This document shows, piece after piece, positions 16,406 through 24,660 of a DNA stretch of 42,012 bases. Where the stretch lies: NCBI GenBank assembly GCA_021808405.1, contig JAKBBQ010000001.1, positions 7,224-49,235 on the forward strand, in the 5' to 3' direction. Source of the DNA: Pseudomonadota bacterium. GTDB lineage: Bacteria; Pseudomonadota; Gammaproteobacteria; Burkholderiales; Burkholderiaceae_C. The notes below the pieces were generated by a model. It did no database searches and was not told where the DNA came from. It worked only from the letters and a program-made list of their open reading frames with translations. The translations under genes were made by a program, and so were the position numbers. Each line of letters starts with the position of its first letter. Position 1 is the stretch's first letter.

Positions 16406-17623
16406 TCAGGCCAGGCCGTCCTGCGCCGCCAGTTCGGGAAACCTGCGGCGCCACAGCCAGACGATCGCCAGCGTGCCGACGCCGCCCAGCAGCACCGCGG
16501 GCACCGTGCCGAACCAGGCGGCGGTCAGTCCCGATTCGAACTCGCCGAGCTGGTTGGATGCGCCGACGAACAGCGAGTTGACGGCGTTGACCCGGCCGCG
16601 CAGCACATCGGGAGTCTGCAGTTGCACCAGGGTGCCGCGGATGACCACGCTGATCACGTCGGCGCCGCCCAGCACCACCAGCGCCGACAACGACAGGGGC
16701 ATCGACCGCGAGGCTCCGAACACCAGGGTGGCGACACCGAACACCGCCACGGCGCCGAACATCAGGCGCCCGGCATGGCGCTCGATGGGGTGGTGGGCCA
16801 GCCAGCCCGCCATCAGCAGCGCGCCGCCGGCGGGAGCCGCGCGCAGCAGCCCCAGCCCCCAGGGCCCGGTGTGCAGGATGTCGCGGGCGTAGATCGGCAG
16901 CAAGGCCGTGGCGCCGCCCAGCAGCACGGCGAACAGGTCGAGGGAGATCGCGCCCAGCAGCACCCGCTGCGCGCGGATGTGATGGACTCCCTCGAGCATC
17001 GACTGCCAGGTGATGCGGGTGGTCGAGGCGCGGCCGCCGCGCGGCAGGCTCAGCAGCAGCGCGGCGGCGAACAGCTCCACGCCGAAGGTCAGGCCGTAGC
17101 TGGCGGCGGCGCCCAGCGCGTAGAGCAGCCCGCCCAGCGCCGGCGCGATCACCGTGGCAGCCTGGGTGGCCGAGGCGACCAGGGCGACCGCCCGCGCCAA
17201 CAGCCCGGTCGGCACCAGCGAAGGCAGCATCGCCTGCATGCCCGGCATGTCGAAGGCACGGCAGGCGCCGACGGCCAGCGAGGCCGCCAGGATGAGGCCG
17301 CGCCCCGGCCGCAGCCACCAGTGCAGCGACGCGGCCATCAGCAGCGCGGCCAGCAGGGCCTGGCAGGCCAGGCTGGCGGCCACGACGTCGCGACGCTCGT
17401 AGCGGTCGACCACGCTGCCGGCCACCAGCACCAGGACCGCGCGCGGCACGAACTGCAACAGGCCGACCAGGCCGAGATCGAAGGCGCTGCCGGTGATGGC
17501 GTACATCTGCCAGCCGATGGCCACTCCCAGCACCTGGTAGCCGCCGGACAACCCGACCCGCACCAGCCACAAGCGGGTGAACCCCGGGCAGCGCCAGACC
17601 GACTGCGCCTGCGCCCGCGTCAT
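16406..17623 (-). CDS. MFS transporter, EntS-like (MFS_3)
   Basis: The 405-residue protein has about 12 hydrophobic segments and the motif VVDRYERRDVVAASLACQALLAALL, typical of the MFS_3 group that includes the enterobactin exporter EntS. Further signatures are QAMLPSLVPTGLLARAVAL and RGRVNAVNSLFVGASNQLGEFESG. The exported compound is unknown, and no siderophore genes are in the window. Its ATG overlaps the TGA of the GGDEF-EAL gene in a 4-base ATGA, so the two are likely coupled in translation. That is an unusual pairing for a cyclic-di-GMP enzyme. Confidence 0.9.
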   Translation of the reverse strand: MTRAQAQSVWRCPGFTRLWLVRVGLSGGYQVLGVAIGWQMYAITGSAFDLGLVGLLQFVPRAVLVLVAGSVVDRYERRDVVAASLACQALLAALLMAASLHWWLRPGRGLILAASLAVGACRAFDMPGMQAMLPSLVPTGLLARAVALVASATQAATVIAPALGGLLYALGAAASYGLTFGVELFAAALLLSLPRGGRASTTRITWQSMLEGVHHIRAQRVLLGAISLDLFAVLLGGATALLPIYARDILHTGPWGLGLLRAAPAGGALLMAGWLAHHPIERHAGRLMFGAVAVFGVATLVFGASRSMPLSLSALVVLGGADVISVVIRGTLVQLQTPDVLRGRVNAVNSLFVGASNQLGEFESGLTAAWFGTVPAVLLGGVGTLAIVWLWRRRFPELAAQDGLA

Positions 17624-19713
17624 CGGGCCGGCGGCGCGGCGCGCCAGCGCGTCGTGGCGTCGAACAGCCAGCGCGTGGCGTCGGCCTCGGGCAGCGGCTG
17701 GGCGTACAGGTAGCCCTGGGCGAAATCGCAGTCGATCTCTTGCACCTTGCGCTGTTCTTCCTCGGTTTCGATGCCTTCGGCGATGACCTGGATTCCCAGG
17801 CGGTGGGCCATGGCCACCACGGCCTCGCAGATCGCCAGCTTGCGCTCGTCGGCCGGCAGCTTGCGGATCAGCGACTGGTCGATCTTCAGGTAATCGACGT
17901 CGATGCGGCTGAGCGAGGCCAGGTTGGATTGTCCGGTACCGAAGTCGTCGACCGCGACCTGCAGGCCCTGGCGGCGCAACTCGCCCAGGCGCGCGGCAAT
18001 GCGAGGGGAGTCGTCGAGGATCACCGTTTCGGTGACCTCGACCACCATGCAACTCGCCGGCAGCCCGATGGCCTGCAGGTGGGCCGGCCATTGGGCCGTC
18101 GGGTCGGCGTCCGAGCTCAGCTGCAGCGGCGACACGTTGAAGCTGACCTGCGGCGGCTCGGCGCATTGCTCGCGCCAGCGCCGCGCCTGCGCCGCAGCGC
18201 AGCGGAACACCCAGTCGCCCAGTTCCAGGATCAGGCCGCTCTCCTCGGCCAGCGGGATGAAGCGATCGGGGCCGATGATGCCCAGGCGCGGGTGGCGCCA
18301 GCGCGCCAGCGCCTCGAACTTGACCGGTGCGCGGTCGACGTTGCGCACCACCGGCTGGTACAGCAGGAACAGTTCGCCCTGCTGCAACGCGCGGCGCAGA
18401 TCGCCGGCCAGCAGCATCCGGCCGCGGGCGCGCTGGTCCATCGCCGCCTCGTAGCCGACGCTGCGGTTGCGGCCGCTGCGCTTGGCCTCGTACATCGCCA
18501 GGTCGGCGTGGCGCAGCAACAGCATGGCGTCGCGGCCGTCGCGGGGGTAGAGCGCGATGCCGATGCTGGCCGACGCGTGGATCGGGTGTTCGGCATGCTC
18601 GAAGGGCGGCTGCAGCGCGCGGTGCAGCTTGGCGGCCACGGTCAGCGCGTCGCCCGGCTGCTCCAGGCCCGGCAGCAGGACCGTGAATTCGTCGCCGCCC
18701 AGGCGCGCCAGCAGGTCCGAGCCGCGCAGCGCCGAGCGCATGCGCTGCGCCACCGCGACCAGCAGTTCGTCGCCGGCGGCGTGGCCGAGGGAGTCGTTGA
18801 CCGCCTTGAAGTGGTCGAGGTCGACATACAGCACCGCCAACTGCGCCGCGGCGTGCTCGGCGCCGTCGATGGCGCGTTGCAGGTGGTCGCCGAAGGCCTT
18901 GCGGTTGGGCAGCCCGGTCAGCGCATCATGGTGGGCCTGGCGCCAGATCGCCTGGGCGGCGTGGATGCGCTCGCCGATGTCGCGGGCGATCTTCGACGCC
19001 CCGACGACGCGCCCGTTGGCGTCGCGCAGCGGCGAAATGGTCACCGAGACGTCGACCCGACCGCCGTCCTTGTGCAGACGCACGGTCTCGAAATGCTCGA
19101 CCCGCTGACCCATCGCGATGCGTTGGAGGATCATCTCCTCCTCGTGCAGGCGCTCGTCGGGAATCAGCTTGGTGACCGACTCGCCGATCATCTCCGCTGC
19201 GCTGTAGCCGAAAACCCGCTGCGCGCCCGGGTTCCAGCTGGTCACCACACCGTTCAGCGTCTTGGTGATGATCGCATCGTCGGAGCATTCGACCAGCGAC
19301 TCGTAGACATTCATCATCTGGTGCACACGTGTGGCCGAGCCGCCCCCGGCCGCAAGCGTGCGCTGCAGGGGATGCACCGTGAGGAGCCAGCCCAGCGCGC
19401 CCAGCGCGGGGTCGCGGATCGACGAGCGCGTGACCAGCACCGGCAGCAGGCGGCCGTCGCGGTCGCGCACGAAACCCTGGGCGCTCAGTCCGCCGCCGTG
19501 CGGCGCATCGCCGGCCACCGCGCCGCAGTACTGCGGCAGCAGGTGGTGCAGCGGCTGCCCCAGCGCCTGCGCCTGCGCCAGGCCGAACAGTTGCGCCGCG
19601 GCCGGGTTCCAGCTGCTGACCAGCCCTTGCGGGGTGATGCTGAACATCGCATCGTCGTGCGACCGTACGATCGCCTCGAACAGACAGGCGCATGCTGCGG
19701 TGGGAGCGTCCAT
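17620..19713 (-). CDS. PAS-PAS-GGDEF-EAL cyclic-di-GMP signalling protein
   Basis: The 697-residue cytoplasmic protein has two PAS domains (about 8-110 and 134-250), each with a SWNPxAxxxFG core, then GGDEF and EAL domains. The cyclase site is intact (RLGGDEFTVLLPG), with an inhibitory RxxD site (RGSD) five residues before it. The phosphodiesterase site is also intact: FEALARWRHP, VEVTETVIL, VDDFGTGQSNL, LKIDQSLI and AEGIETEEE. It may therefore make or break cyclic-di-GMP depending on PAS ligands. No membrane segment is visible. YcgR in the same window is a possible receptor. Confidence 0.94.
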   Translation of the reverse strand: MDAPTAACACLFEAIVRSHDDAMFSITPQGLVSSWNPAAAQLFGLAQAQALGQPLHHLLPQYCGAVAGDAPHGGGLSAQGFVRDRDGRLLPVLVTRSSIRDPALGALGWLLTVHPLQRTLAAGGGSATRVHQMMNVYESLVECSDDAIITKTLNGVVTSWNPGAQRVFGYSAAEMIGESVTKLIPDERLHEEEMILQRIAMGQRVEHFETVRLHKDGGRVDVSVTISPLRDANGRVVGASKIARDIGERIHAAQAIWRQAHHDALTGLPNRKAFGDHLQRAIDGAEHAAAQLAVLYVDLDHFKAVNDSLGHAAGDELLVAVAQRMRSALRGSDLLARLGGDEFTVLLPGLEQPGDALTVAAKLHRALQPPFEHAEHPIHASASIGIALYPRDGRDAMLLLRHADLAMYEAKRSGRNRSVGYEAAMDQRARGRMLLAGDLRRALQQGELFLLYQPVVRNVDRAPVKFEALARWRHPRLGIIGPDRFIPLAEESGLILELGDWVFRCAAAQARRWREQCAEPPQVSFNVSPLQLSSDADPTAQWPAHLQAIGLPASCMVVEVTETVILDDSPRIAARLGELRRQGLQVAVDDFGTGQSNLASLSRIDVDYLKIDQSLIRKLPADERKLAICEAVVAMAHRLGIQVIAEGIETEEEQRKVQEIDCDFAQGYLYAQPLPEADATRWLFDATTRWRAAPPAR

Positions 19714-19819
19714 GGCCAGACCCCCTGGAAGCGGCCCGGGTCATGCCAGAGCCCAGGCCTTGCAGCAAGGATAGCGAAAAGCGCATGCGTCGGCGCGGTC
19801 GCGCCGGTGCGCCGTCGAC

Positions 19820-20536
19820 TCAGAACGGGTAGTGCACCCCGGGGGCCTGCGCCGCCTCGGGGAAGCGGTCATCCATCCGGCGCAGCCAGGGGCGCAGGCC
19901 GTCGTCGGCCGCCAGCACCGGCTGCGGATCGCACATGCGGGCCCACTGGAAGGCCGAATACGCCACCATGTCGGCGTACAGGGGTTGCGCGCCGCACAGG
20001 AAGTCCTGGGTGCCCAGGGTGCTGCGCAGCGGCTGCAGCACCTTGGTCAGCGCGGCCAGCGACTCGCCGCGAAGGCGACGCAGCTCGTCCATGCTGGCGC
20101 CCAGGGTCGCCTCGCGGGTTTGCACGAAGTAGGCGCGGTCGCAGTCCGCGACCATGTCGGCGATCGCCGGCACGATCACCCGCGCCAGCGCCGGGTGCAG
20201 CGATTCGGCGGCCCACTGGTTGACAAAGCGCGCCAGCGCCTGGCCCGGCGCCGGTCCGAACAGGCTCGGACGGTCGGCGTGGCTGCGCTCCAGGTGGCAC
20301 GCGATGTCCCAGCTTTCGTGCAGCACCAGCCCGCCGTCCACCAGTACCGGCACCTTGCCCTGGCCACTCGCGGCAATGCGCTGTTTTTCGGTGAAGCGCC
20401 AGTCCAGGCGCTCGCATTGCAGTCCCTTGTGGATCAGCGCCAGGCGGATGCGCCAGCAGTTCGGGCTGAAGCGCACCTGGGGGTCGGCCGCCGCCAGTTC
20501 GAACAGTTGCAGGGGCCCGGCTTGCGAGGAGGTCAT
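19820..20536 (-). CDS. Glutathione S-transferase family protein (LigE-like)
   Basis: The 238-residue protein has an N-terminal thioredoxin-fold GST domain (FSPNCWRIRLALIHKGL, then GKVPVLVDGGLVLHESWDIACHLE with the glutathione-binding ES pair) and an all-helical C-terminal domain from about residue 100. The SPNCWR active-site region resembles beta-etherase (LigE)-like and related bacterial GSTs. The substrate is unknown. It is preceded by a strong inverted repeat 19-44 bp upstream, implying control by a dedicated repressor, and is divergent from the second ECF sigma factor. Confidence 0.88.
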   Translation of the reverse strand: MTSSQAGPLQLFELAAADPQVRFSPNCWRIRLALIHKGLQCERLDWRFTEKQRIAASGQGKVPVLVDGGLVLHESWDIACHLERSHADRPSLFGPAPGQALARFVNQWAAESLHPALARVIVPAIADMVADCDRAYFVQTREATLGASMDELRRLRGESLAALTKVLQPLRSTLGTQDFLCGAQPLYADMVAYSAFQWARMCDPQPVLAADDGLRPWLRRMDDRFPEAAQAPGVHYPF

Positions 20537-20554
20537 GGTGTCGTCCAGTGGAGG

Positions 20555-20580
20555 AATTCGGTACCAAACGGTACAGAATT
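20555..20580. promoter_or_regulatory. Operator-like inverted repeat upstream of the GST gene
   Basis: AATTCGGTACC (20555-20565), a 4-bp spacer AAAC, and GGTACAGAATT (20570-20580) form an inverted repeat matching at 10 of 11 positions. The GTACC/GGTAC core is perfect. It lies just upstream of the GST start codon (20536) in a divergent control region. Such a 26-bp palindrome fits a TetR- or MarR-type repressor, but no such gene is in the window. Confidence 0.5.
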
Positions 20581-20752
20581 GTGCCCTGGCTTGCGCTTGC
20601 GGGCAAGGGCGCGCTGCCCGCGGGCCCGCCGCAGCGTGCCCTGGCGGGCAGCGGCGTGCGGGACATGGCCATGGCGTGCAAGAATTCGGCGCAATCCCGG
20701 TGGCTCCGTCAGGACGTGCTGCCGGCGGCGACTACAGCCTGAGCACCAATCC

Positions 20753-21325
20753 ATGAACGACCCGGCGGACCACGACCTGCTGCGCCAGATCGAAGCCATG
20801 CGGCCGACCCTGCTGCGACTGGCGCAGATGCAGTTGCGCAACACCGCATGGGCGGAGGATGCGGTCTCCGAAGCCTTGCTCGCCGCGCTGGAAGGCCTGG
20901 GTCGCTTCGCCCGCCAGTCGAACCTGCAGACCTGGGTCGTCGGCATCCTCAAGCACAAGGTGCTGGACCAGCTCAGGCTGCGGCAGCGCGAATTCGAATA
21001 CCAGTCCGAGATCGACGACGAGGGGCTGGAGGATCTGGTCTATGCACCCGACGGCCATTTCCGCGAAGCTCCGCAGCACTGGCAGACACCCGCCGAGTCG
21101 GTGCAGAGGATGCAGTTCTTCAAGGTGCTGGAGGCCTGCATGGACGCGCTGCCGGGGCAACTGGGGCGGGTGTTCCTGATGCGCGAGTGGCTGGAGCTCG
21201 ACACCGAGGCCATCTGTCAGGAATTGAGCATCACTCCGACCAATGTGTGGAAGATGCTGTCGCGCGCGAGGTTGCGCCTGCGGCAGTGCCTGCAATTGCA
21301 GTGGTTCGGTGAGCAGACATCGTGA
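20753..21325 (+). CDS. ECF sigma factor (RpoE-like)
   Basis: This 190-residue factor has region 2 (MQLRNTAWAEDAVSEALLAALEGL, LQTWVVGILKHKVLDQLR) and region 4 (LPGQLGRVFLMREWLELDTEAICQ, NVWKMLSRARLRLRQCL). The long acidic linker (about 80-115) containing FREAPQHWQTPAES is typical of a betaproteobacterial group paired with a small zinc-finger protein. The gene ends ...TCGTGA, where the stop overlaps the GTG start of that partner by 4 bases. The regulon probably includes the following envelope genes. Confidence 0.92.
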   Translation: MNDPADHDLLRQIEAMRPTLLRLAQMQLRNTAWAEDAVSEALLAALEGLGRFARQSNLQTWVVGILKHKVLDQLRLRQREFEYQSEIDDEGLEDLVYAPDGHFREAPQHWQTPAESVQRMQFFKVLEACMDALPGQLGRVFLMREWLELDTEAICQELSITPTNVWKMLSRARLRLRQCLQLQWFGEQTS

Positions 21326-21537
21326 AACGGCCTTCGCTGCGGTCCTGCCGGGATATCTCGGCGCTGGTGCTGGCGCGCGAGGATCGCGCGCTGAATAGGT
21401 ACGAGCGCCTGGCCATCCGCGTGCACTTCCTGATCTGCAAGGCGTGTCCGCGCTTCCAGCGCCAGGTGCAGACCATGCGCGATGGCCTTGCGCTCTGGCG
21501 CAGCTACCGCGACGACGGCGAGGACGGCAGGTCCTGA
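21322..21537 (+). CDS. Small zinc-finger anti-sigma factor
   Basis: The 71-residue protein carries the ZAS zinc-binding pattern HxxxCxxC in RVHFLICKACPRF and no transmembrane segment, so it is a soluble cytoplasmic partner. ZAS anti-sigma proteins hold their ECF factor inactive until an oxidative or metal signal releases zinc or changes the fold. It starts at a GTG overlapping the sigma stop (GTGA), implying coupled, near-stoichiometric synthesis. The small size and soluble character are normal for this pair type. Confidence 0.88.
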   Translation: MKRPSLRSCRDISALVLAREDRALNRYERLAIRVHFLICKACPRFQRQVQTMRDGLALWRSYRDDGEDGRS

Positions 21538-21729
21538 GGCTGCGCGCGGCGGGGCGACGGGCCTGCCGCCGCTGGCCGCGTCGATTGCGCAACAGGCCGT
21601 TTCGAGGAGTCGGCACCGGTAGCGATTGCTGACATTGCGGGGCCCTCCAAGGGCACGTTGGCGCTCGGGTTGCGGCCTATGATGGCAGCCAGGATGCACG
21701 ACACCCCATCCCATGTCGGACACGCTCGC

Positions 21730-22179
21730 ATGACATCCAGCCCGGCTCGCCTTCGGCAATGCGCCGCGGCGCTCGCCGCCGCCGGCGCGCTGGCGGCGCT
21801 GGCGACGTCGCCAGCACAGGCCCAGTACGACCATCCCGGCTACGGCCACCGCGACTTCCGGCATCGCGGCTTCCAGCGCCGTGACCGACCCGCGCCCGCG
21901 TGGAGCGGCGGCTACCAGGGTGGGGGCGGAGGAGGAGGCGGAGGAGGAGGCGGCCTGGTGCTCGGCGCGATCCTCGGTGCCGTGCTCGGCGCCGTGACCT
22001 CCAGCGCCGTGCAGCCGCCTCCCGGGGTGGTGTATGGCGCTGCGCCGCCCCCGCCGCCGCCAGGGGTGTACTACGCGCCCCCGCCGCCTCCCCCGCCGCC
22101 TCCCCCGCAGGCGGGCGGCTACTACCAGCCTGGGCCGCCGCCAGGCTACTACGCGCCGGCCTATCCGCCGGCGCGCTGA
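21730..22179 (+). CDS. Secreted Gly/Pro/Tyr-rich low-complexity protein
   Basis: The 149-residue product has a signal peptide (ALAAAGALAALATSPAQA, cleavage after AQA) and then a mature region of low complexity. It has a run of 12 glycines, a hydrophobic segment LVLGAILGAVLGAVTSSAV resembling a glycine-zipper, and a C-terminal half of polyproline blocks spaced by GVYYAP and GYYAP. The glycine-zipper and Tyr/Pro tail suggest an envelope-associated structural protein, but I do not recognise a family. An upstream ATG at 21694 is also in frame. The signal peptide favours 21730. It follows the sigma/anti-sigma pair. Confidence 0.7.
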   Translation: MTSSPARLRQCAAALAAAGALAALATSPAQAQYDHPGYGHRDFRHRGFQRRDRPAPAWSGGYQGGGGGGGGGGGGLVLGAILGAVLGAVTSSAVQPPPGVVYGAAPPPPPPGVYYAPPPPPPPPPPQAGGYYQPGPPPGYYAPAYPPAR

Positions 22180-22243
22180 AGGCGGGCGTGCAGCGGTGTT
22201 GCGCCTGTTGCCTGCCAGCCTCTTCCCAACCGTCGGTCCTGTC

Positions 22244-22275
22244 GCCACGAACCCGCCACGAACCCGCCATGAACC
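22244..22275 (+). repeat. Three 11-bp tandem repeats ending in a start codon
   Basis: GCCACGAACCC occurs twice (22244-22254 and 22255-22265), then GCCATGAACC (22266-22275), in which one base change creates the ATG of the Spy-like gene. The repeat occupies the place where a ribosome binding site would be, and no Shine-Dalgarno sequence is seen. Confidence 0.6.
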
Positions 22276-22739
22276 ACACGACCTTTCGCGCCATCGCGCT
22301 GCCGGCGTTGCTGACGCTGGCGTTTTGCGCGTCGCCGGCCCGCGCCGAGGGTGCCGCCTCGTCCGCGCCCGCCCCCAAGGCCCAGCCGGCGGCCGCCGCG
22401 GCGCGCAACCGCTTCGACAGGGTCGAGCAGCGCATCCGCAAGCTGCACCAGGAACTGCACATCACGGCCGCCGAAGCCGGCCCGTGGCACGCCTTCGCGC
22501 AAACCATCCGCGCCAATGCCGAGAGGATGGAGCAGGCCTTCGGCGAGCGGGCGCGCAAGTTGCCGACCATGAACGCCGAACAGGCCATGCAGTCCTACAC
22601 CGGACTGGCGCAACTGCATGCCCGCAACATGGACAAGCTGTCGGATGCCTTCGGCAAGCTCTACACCGTGTTGTCGCCGGCCCAGAAGCACCAGGCCGAC
22701 GTGCTGTTCCGCAACGCCCGCCCGCGTCGCAAGCGCTGA
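22269..22739 (+). CDS. Periplasmic Spy/CpxP-like (LTXXQ) protein
   Basis: The 156-residue protein has a signal peptide (IALPALLTLAFCASPARA) and a helical, charged mature region. It carries the CpxP/Spy-type segment RIRKLHQELHITAAEAGPWHAFAQTI and a closing LSPAQKHQADVLFR, a match to the LTxxQ-like repeat (LSPAQ). Family members are ATP-independent periplasmic chaperones or metal-responsive inhibitors of envelope sensors. The position after an ECF sigma pair supports a role in envelope stress. The substrate and exact family member are not certain. Confidence 0.78.
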   Translation: MNHTTFRAIALPALLTLAFCASPARAEGAASSAPAPKAQPAAAAARNRFDRVEQRIRKLHQELHITAAEAGPWHAFAQTIRANAERMEQAFGERARKLPTMNAEQAMQSYTGLAQLHARNMDKLSDAFGKLYTVLSPAQKHQADVLFRNARPRRKR

Positions 22740-22833
22740 CGGCCAGCGCGGGCCCGCCCCTGCGCGCTGCAGCGGGGGTGGGTACGAACCCGCGCCCAGC
22801 GTGCCTGCGCAGCAGCCGACTGGAGGCCTTGCG

Positions 22834-23628
22834 ATGCCTGAGCCCAAGATCTGGTGCTGCCTGACCCTCGTGCTGGCGCTGGCCTGCGGCAGCGCCGCGC
22901 AGGCCGCCCCCTGCGCCGGCTGCGCCCTGCCCGGTCCCGTCGCCGACCAGCAGGCGGTGGCGAGCGCAGCGGGCACGCAGGCCGGGCCGCAGCCCTCGGC
23001 GCTCGGTTCCTTCGCGTCGGGCACGCTCGACGCCTACCTGCTCGGCGCCGGCCTGGGGCTGCTCGACGTGGCCGGACTGCACCGCCTGGACCACCCGGTG
23101 CATGCCCAGTACTCGGGAATCTGGTCGGTGGGCAAATCCCCGCAGTTCCCGGAAGAGCTGATCGGCCTGACCCTGGCCGCCGCGGTCTGGGAGGGCGGTC
23201 GCTCGACCCTGGGTCGCACGCTGTGGCAGAGCCTGGACGCCGCGGCGATGGCCGGCATCTCGACCCAGGCCCTGAAGTGGACCTTCCAGCGCATGCGGCC
23301 GTCGACCACCAGCAATCCCGACCGCTGGTTCCAGGGGGTGCACAACCAGAGCTTTCCCAGCGGCGACGTGTCGTCGATCACCGCGCTGGTGACCCCGCTG
23401 ATCCTGCAATACCACCGCAGCGCGCCGGCGGTGGACGCGCTGGCCGCGCTTCCGGTGTTCGACATGGCCGCGCGCATGAAGGCCCATGGCCACTGGTTCA
23501 CCGACACCGTCGCCGGTGCGGCGGTGGGCGTGGCCAGCGGCTATTTCGCCCATCGCATGCACAGCCCGTTCCTCCTCGGGCTGTTGCCCGGCGGCTTCTA
23601 CGTGGGCCTGCGCGAACGCTTTCGCTGA
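22834..23628 (+). CDS. PAP2-superfamily protein with a variant active site
   Basis: The 264-residue protein has a signal peptide (LTLVLALACGSAAQA) and the three PAP2 motifs: KWTFQRMRP (KxxxxxxRP), FPSGDVSS (normally PSGH) and RMKAHGHWFTD (RxxxxxHxxxD). In motif 2 Asp replaces the His usually assigned as general acid, so normal phosphatidate phosphatase or chloroperoxidase chemistry may be altered. The nucleophilic His of motif 3 is kept. Probable substrates are lipid phosphates at the periplasmic face. GGAGG before the ATG at 22834 supports this start. It ends 13 bp from the convergent LysR gene. Confidence 0.8.
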   Translation: MPEPKIWCCLTLVLALACGSAAQAAPCAGCALPGPVADQQAVASAAGTQAGPQPSALGSFASGTLDAYLLGAGLGLLDVAGLHRLDHPVHAQYSGIWSVGKSPQFPEELIGLTLAAAVWEGGRSTLGRTLWQSLDAAAMAGISTQALKWTFQRMRPSTTSNPDRWFQGVHNQSFPSGDVSSITALVTPLILQYHRSAPAVDALAALPVFDMAARMKAHGHWFTDTVAGAAVGVASGYFAHRMHSPFLLGLLPGGFYVGLRERFR

Positions 23629-23641
23629 GCTCGCCGCCGGC

Positions 23642-24532
23642 TCAGGCGGCCGCCCGGAACAATTCGTACAGACGCGCCGCGCTGGCCGACAGCGCGTGGC
23701 CGCGGCGGCGGATCAGTCCCAGGCTGCGCCGGACTTCCGGCTCGACCAGCGGCACGCCGATCAACTCCGGATGGGCGGCGGCGTCGAGCGCCATCGCCGG
23801 CATCGCCGCCACCCCCAGTCCGCCTTGCACCAGGCGCAGCGCGCTGGCGCCGGTCTGCACCTCGTAGGCCACGCGCGGGCGCGCGGCGGCCCCGGCCAGC
23901 GCGCGGTCGACCGCCAACCGGTTGCCCGAGGTGCGCGCCAGCGCGATGAACGGATGGCCGCCGAGTTCGTCCCAGCGCAGCCGCGCATGCCGGGCCAGCG
24001 GATGGTCGCGGCGGCACGCCAGCACGAAGCGCTCCTCGACCAGGGGCTCGAACTCGATGTCGCCTTCTCCGGCATCGACAAAGCTCAGCCCGAAATCCGC
24101 TTCGCCCTGAGCCACCGCGTTGCGCACCTCGTGGGCCTTGGCGTCGAACACCAGCAGTTGCACCCGCGGATGGGTCCGGCGGTACTGGTCCAGCACCCGG
24201 CACACCAGTTGCCCGACCGTCGAGGGCACGCAGGCCAGGCTGACGCGCTCGCCGCGCGTGGCCGGGTCGCCGCGGATGGCCAGCAGCGCGTTGTCGAGGT
24301 CGTCGAGCAGCACCCGCATCTTGCCTTCGAACTCGCGGCCGGCCGCGCTCAGCGTGACCCGCCGGGTCGTGCGCTCGACCAGGCGCACTCCCAGCGCGCG
24401 CTCGAGCTTGTCGATGCGCCGGCTGTACGCGGGTTGCGACAGGTGCACCGCCCGCGCCGCCTTGCCGAAGCTGCCGAGGTCGGCCAGCGCGCGCAAGGCC
24501 ACGAGGTCGTTGAGGTCGAATTGCAGGCCCAT
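23642..24532 (-). CDS. LysR-type regulator of the tcu locus (TcuR-like)
   Basis: The 296-residue regulator has an N-terminal winged helix-turn-helix (FDLNDLVALRALADLGSFGKAAR, LSQPAYSRRIDKLERALGVRL) and a periplasmic-binding-like effector domain from about residue 90. It is divergent from tcuA, as TcuR is in the known tricarballylate locus, and likely controls tcuAB in response to its substrate. The track start (24571) would lie inside a perfect palindrome. I use MGLQFDLNDL at 24532, which leaves that palindrome in the intergenic region. Confidence 0.85.
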   Translation of the reverse strand: MGLQFDLNDLVALRALADLGSFGKAARAVHLSQPAYSRRIDKLERALGVRLVERTTRRVTLSAAGREFEGKMRVLLDDLDNALLAIRGDPATRGERVSLACVPSTVGQLVCRVLDQYRRTHPRVQLLVFDAKAHEVRNAVAQGEADFGLSFVDAGEGDIEFEPLVEERFVLACRRDHPLARHARLRWDELGGHPFIALARTSGNRLAVDRALAGAAARPRVAYEVQTGASALRLVQGGLGVAAMPAMALDAAAHPELIGVPLVEPEVRRSLGLIRRRGHALSASAARLYELFRAAA

Positions 24533-24562
24533 CGCGCGTCCCCCGCTGTATTGATGTCGAGT

Positions 24563-24580
24563 TTCGATCAATCGATCGAA
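24563..24580. promoter_or_regulatory. LysR-type operator palindrome between the regulator and tcuA
   Basis: TTCGATC-AATC-GATCGAA is a perfect 7-bp inverted repeat in the 128-bp divergent region. The palindrome ATTGCAAT follows at 24583-24590. The 12-mer GTTTCGATCAAT (24561-24572) recurs at 36395-36406, upstream of the TRAP transporter. Binding by the adjacent LysR protein is inferred. Confidence 0.55.
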
Positions 24581-24660
24581 TCATTGCAATTGACGCAGGA
24601 TACGGCCTGATCGAGACTTCGGGCTGGTCCCGTTCCAGACTGTCCACCGTGTTGCCTGCG

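Noticed and set aside
21925-22180. G-rich and C-rich tracts as a possible CRISPR or satellite repeat
   Set aside because: They are in frame within a protein with a signal peptide and encode poly-Gly and poly-Pro. There is no repeat-spacer structure.
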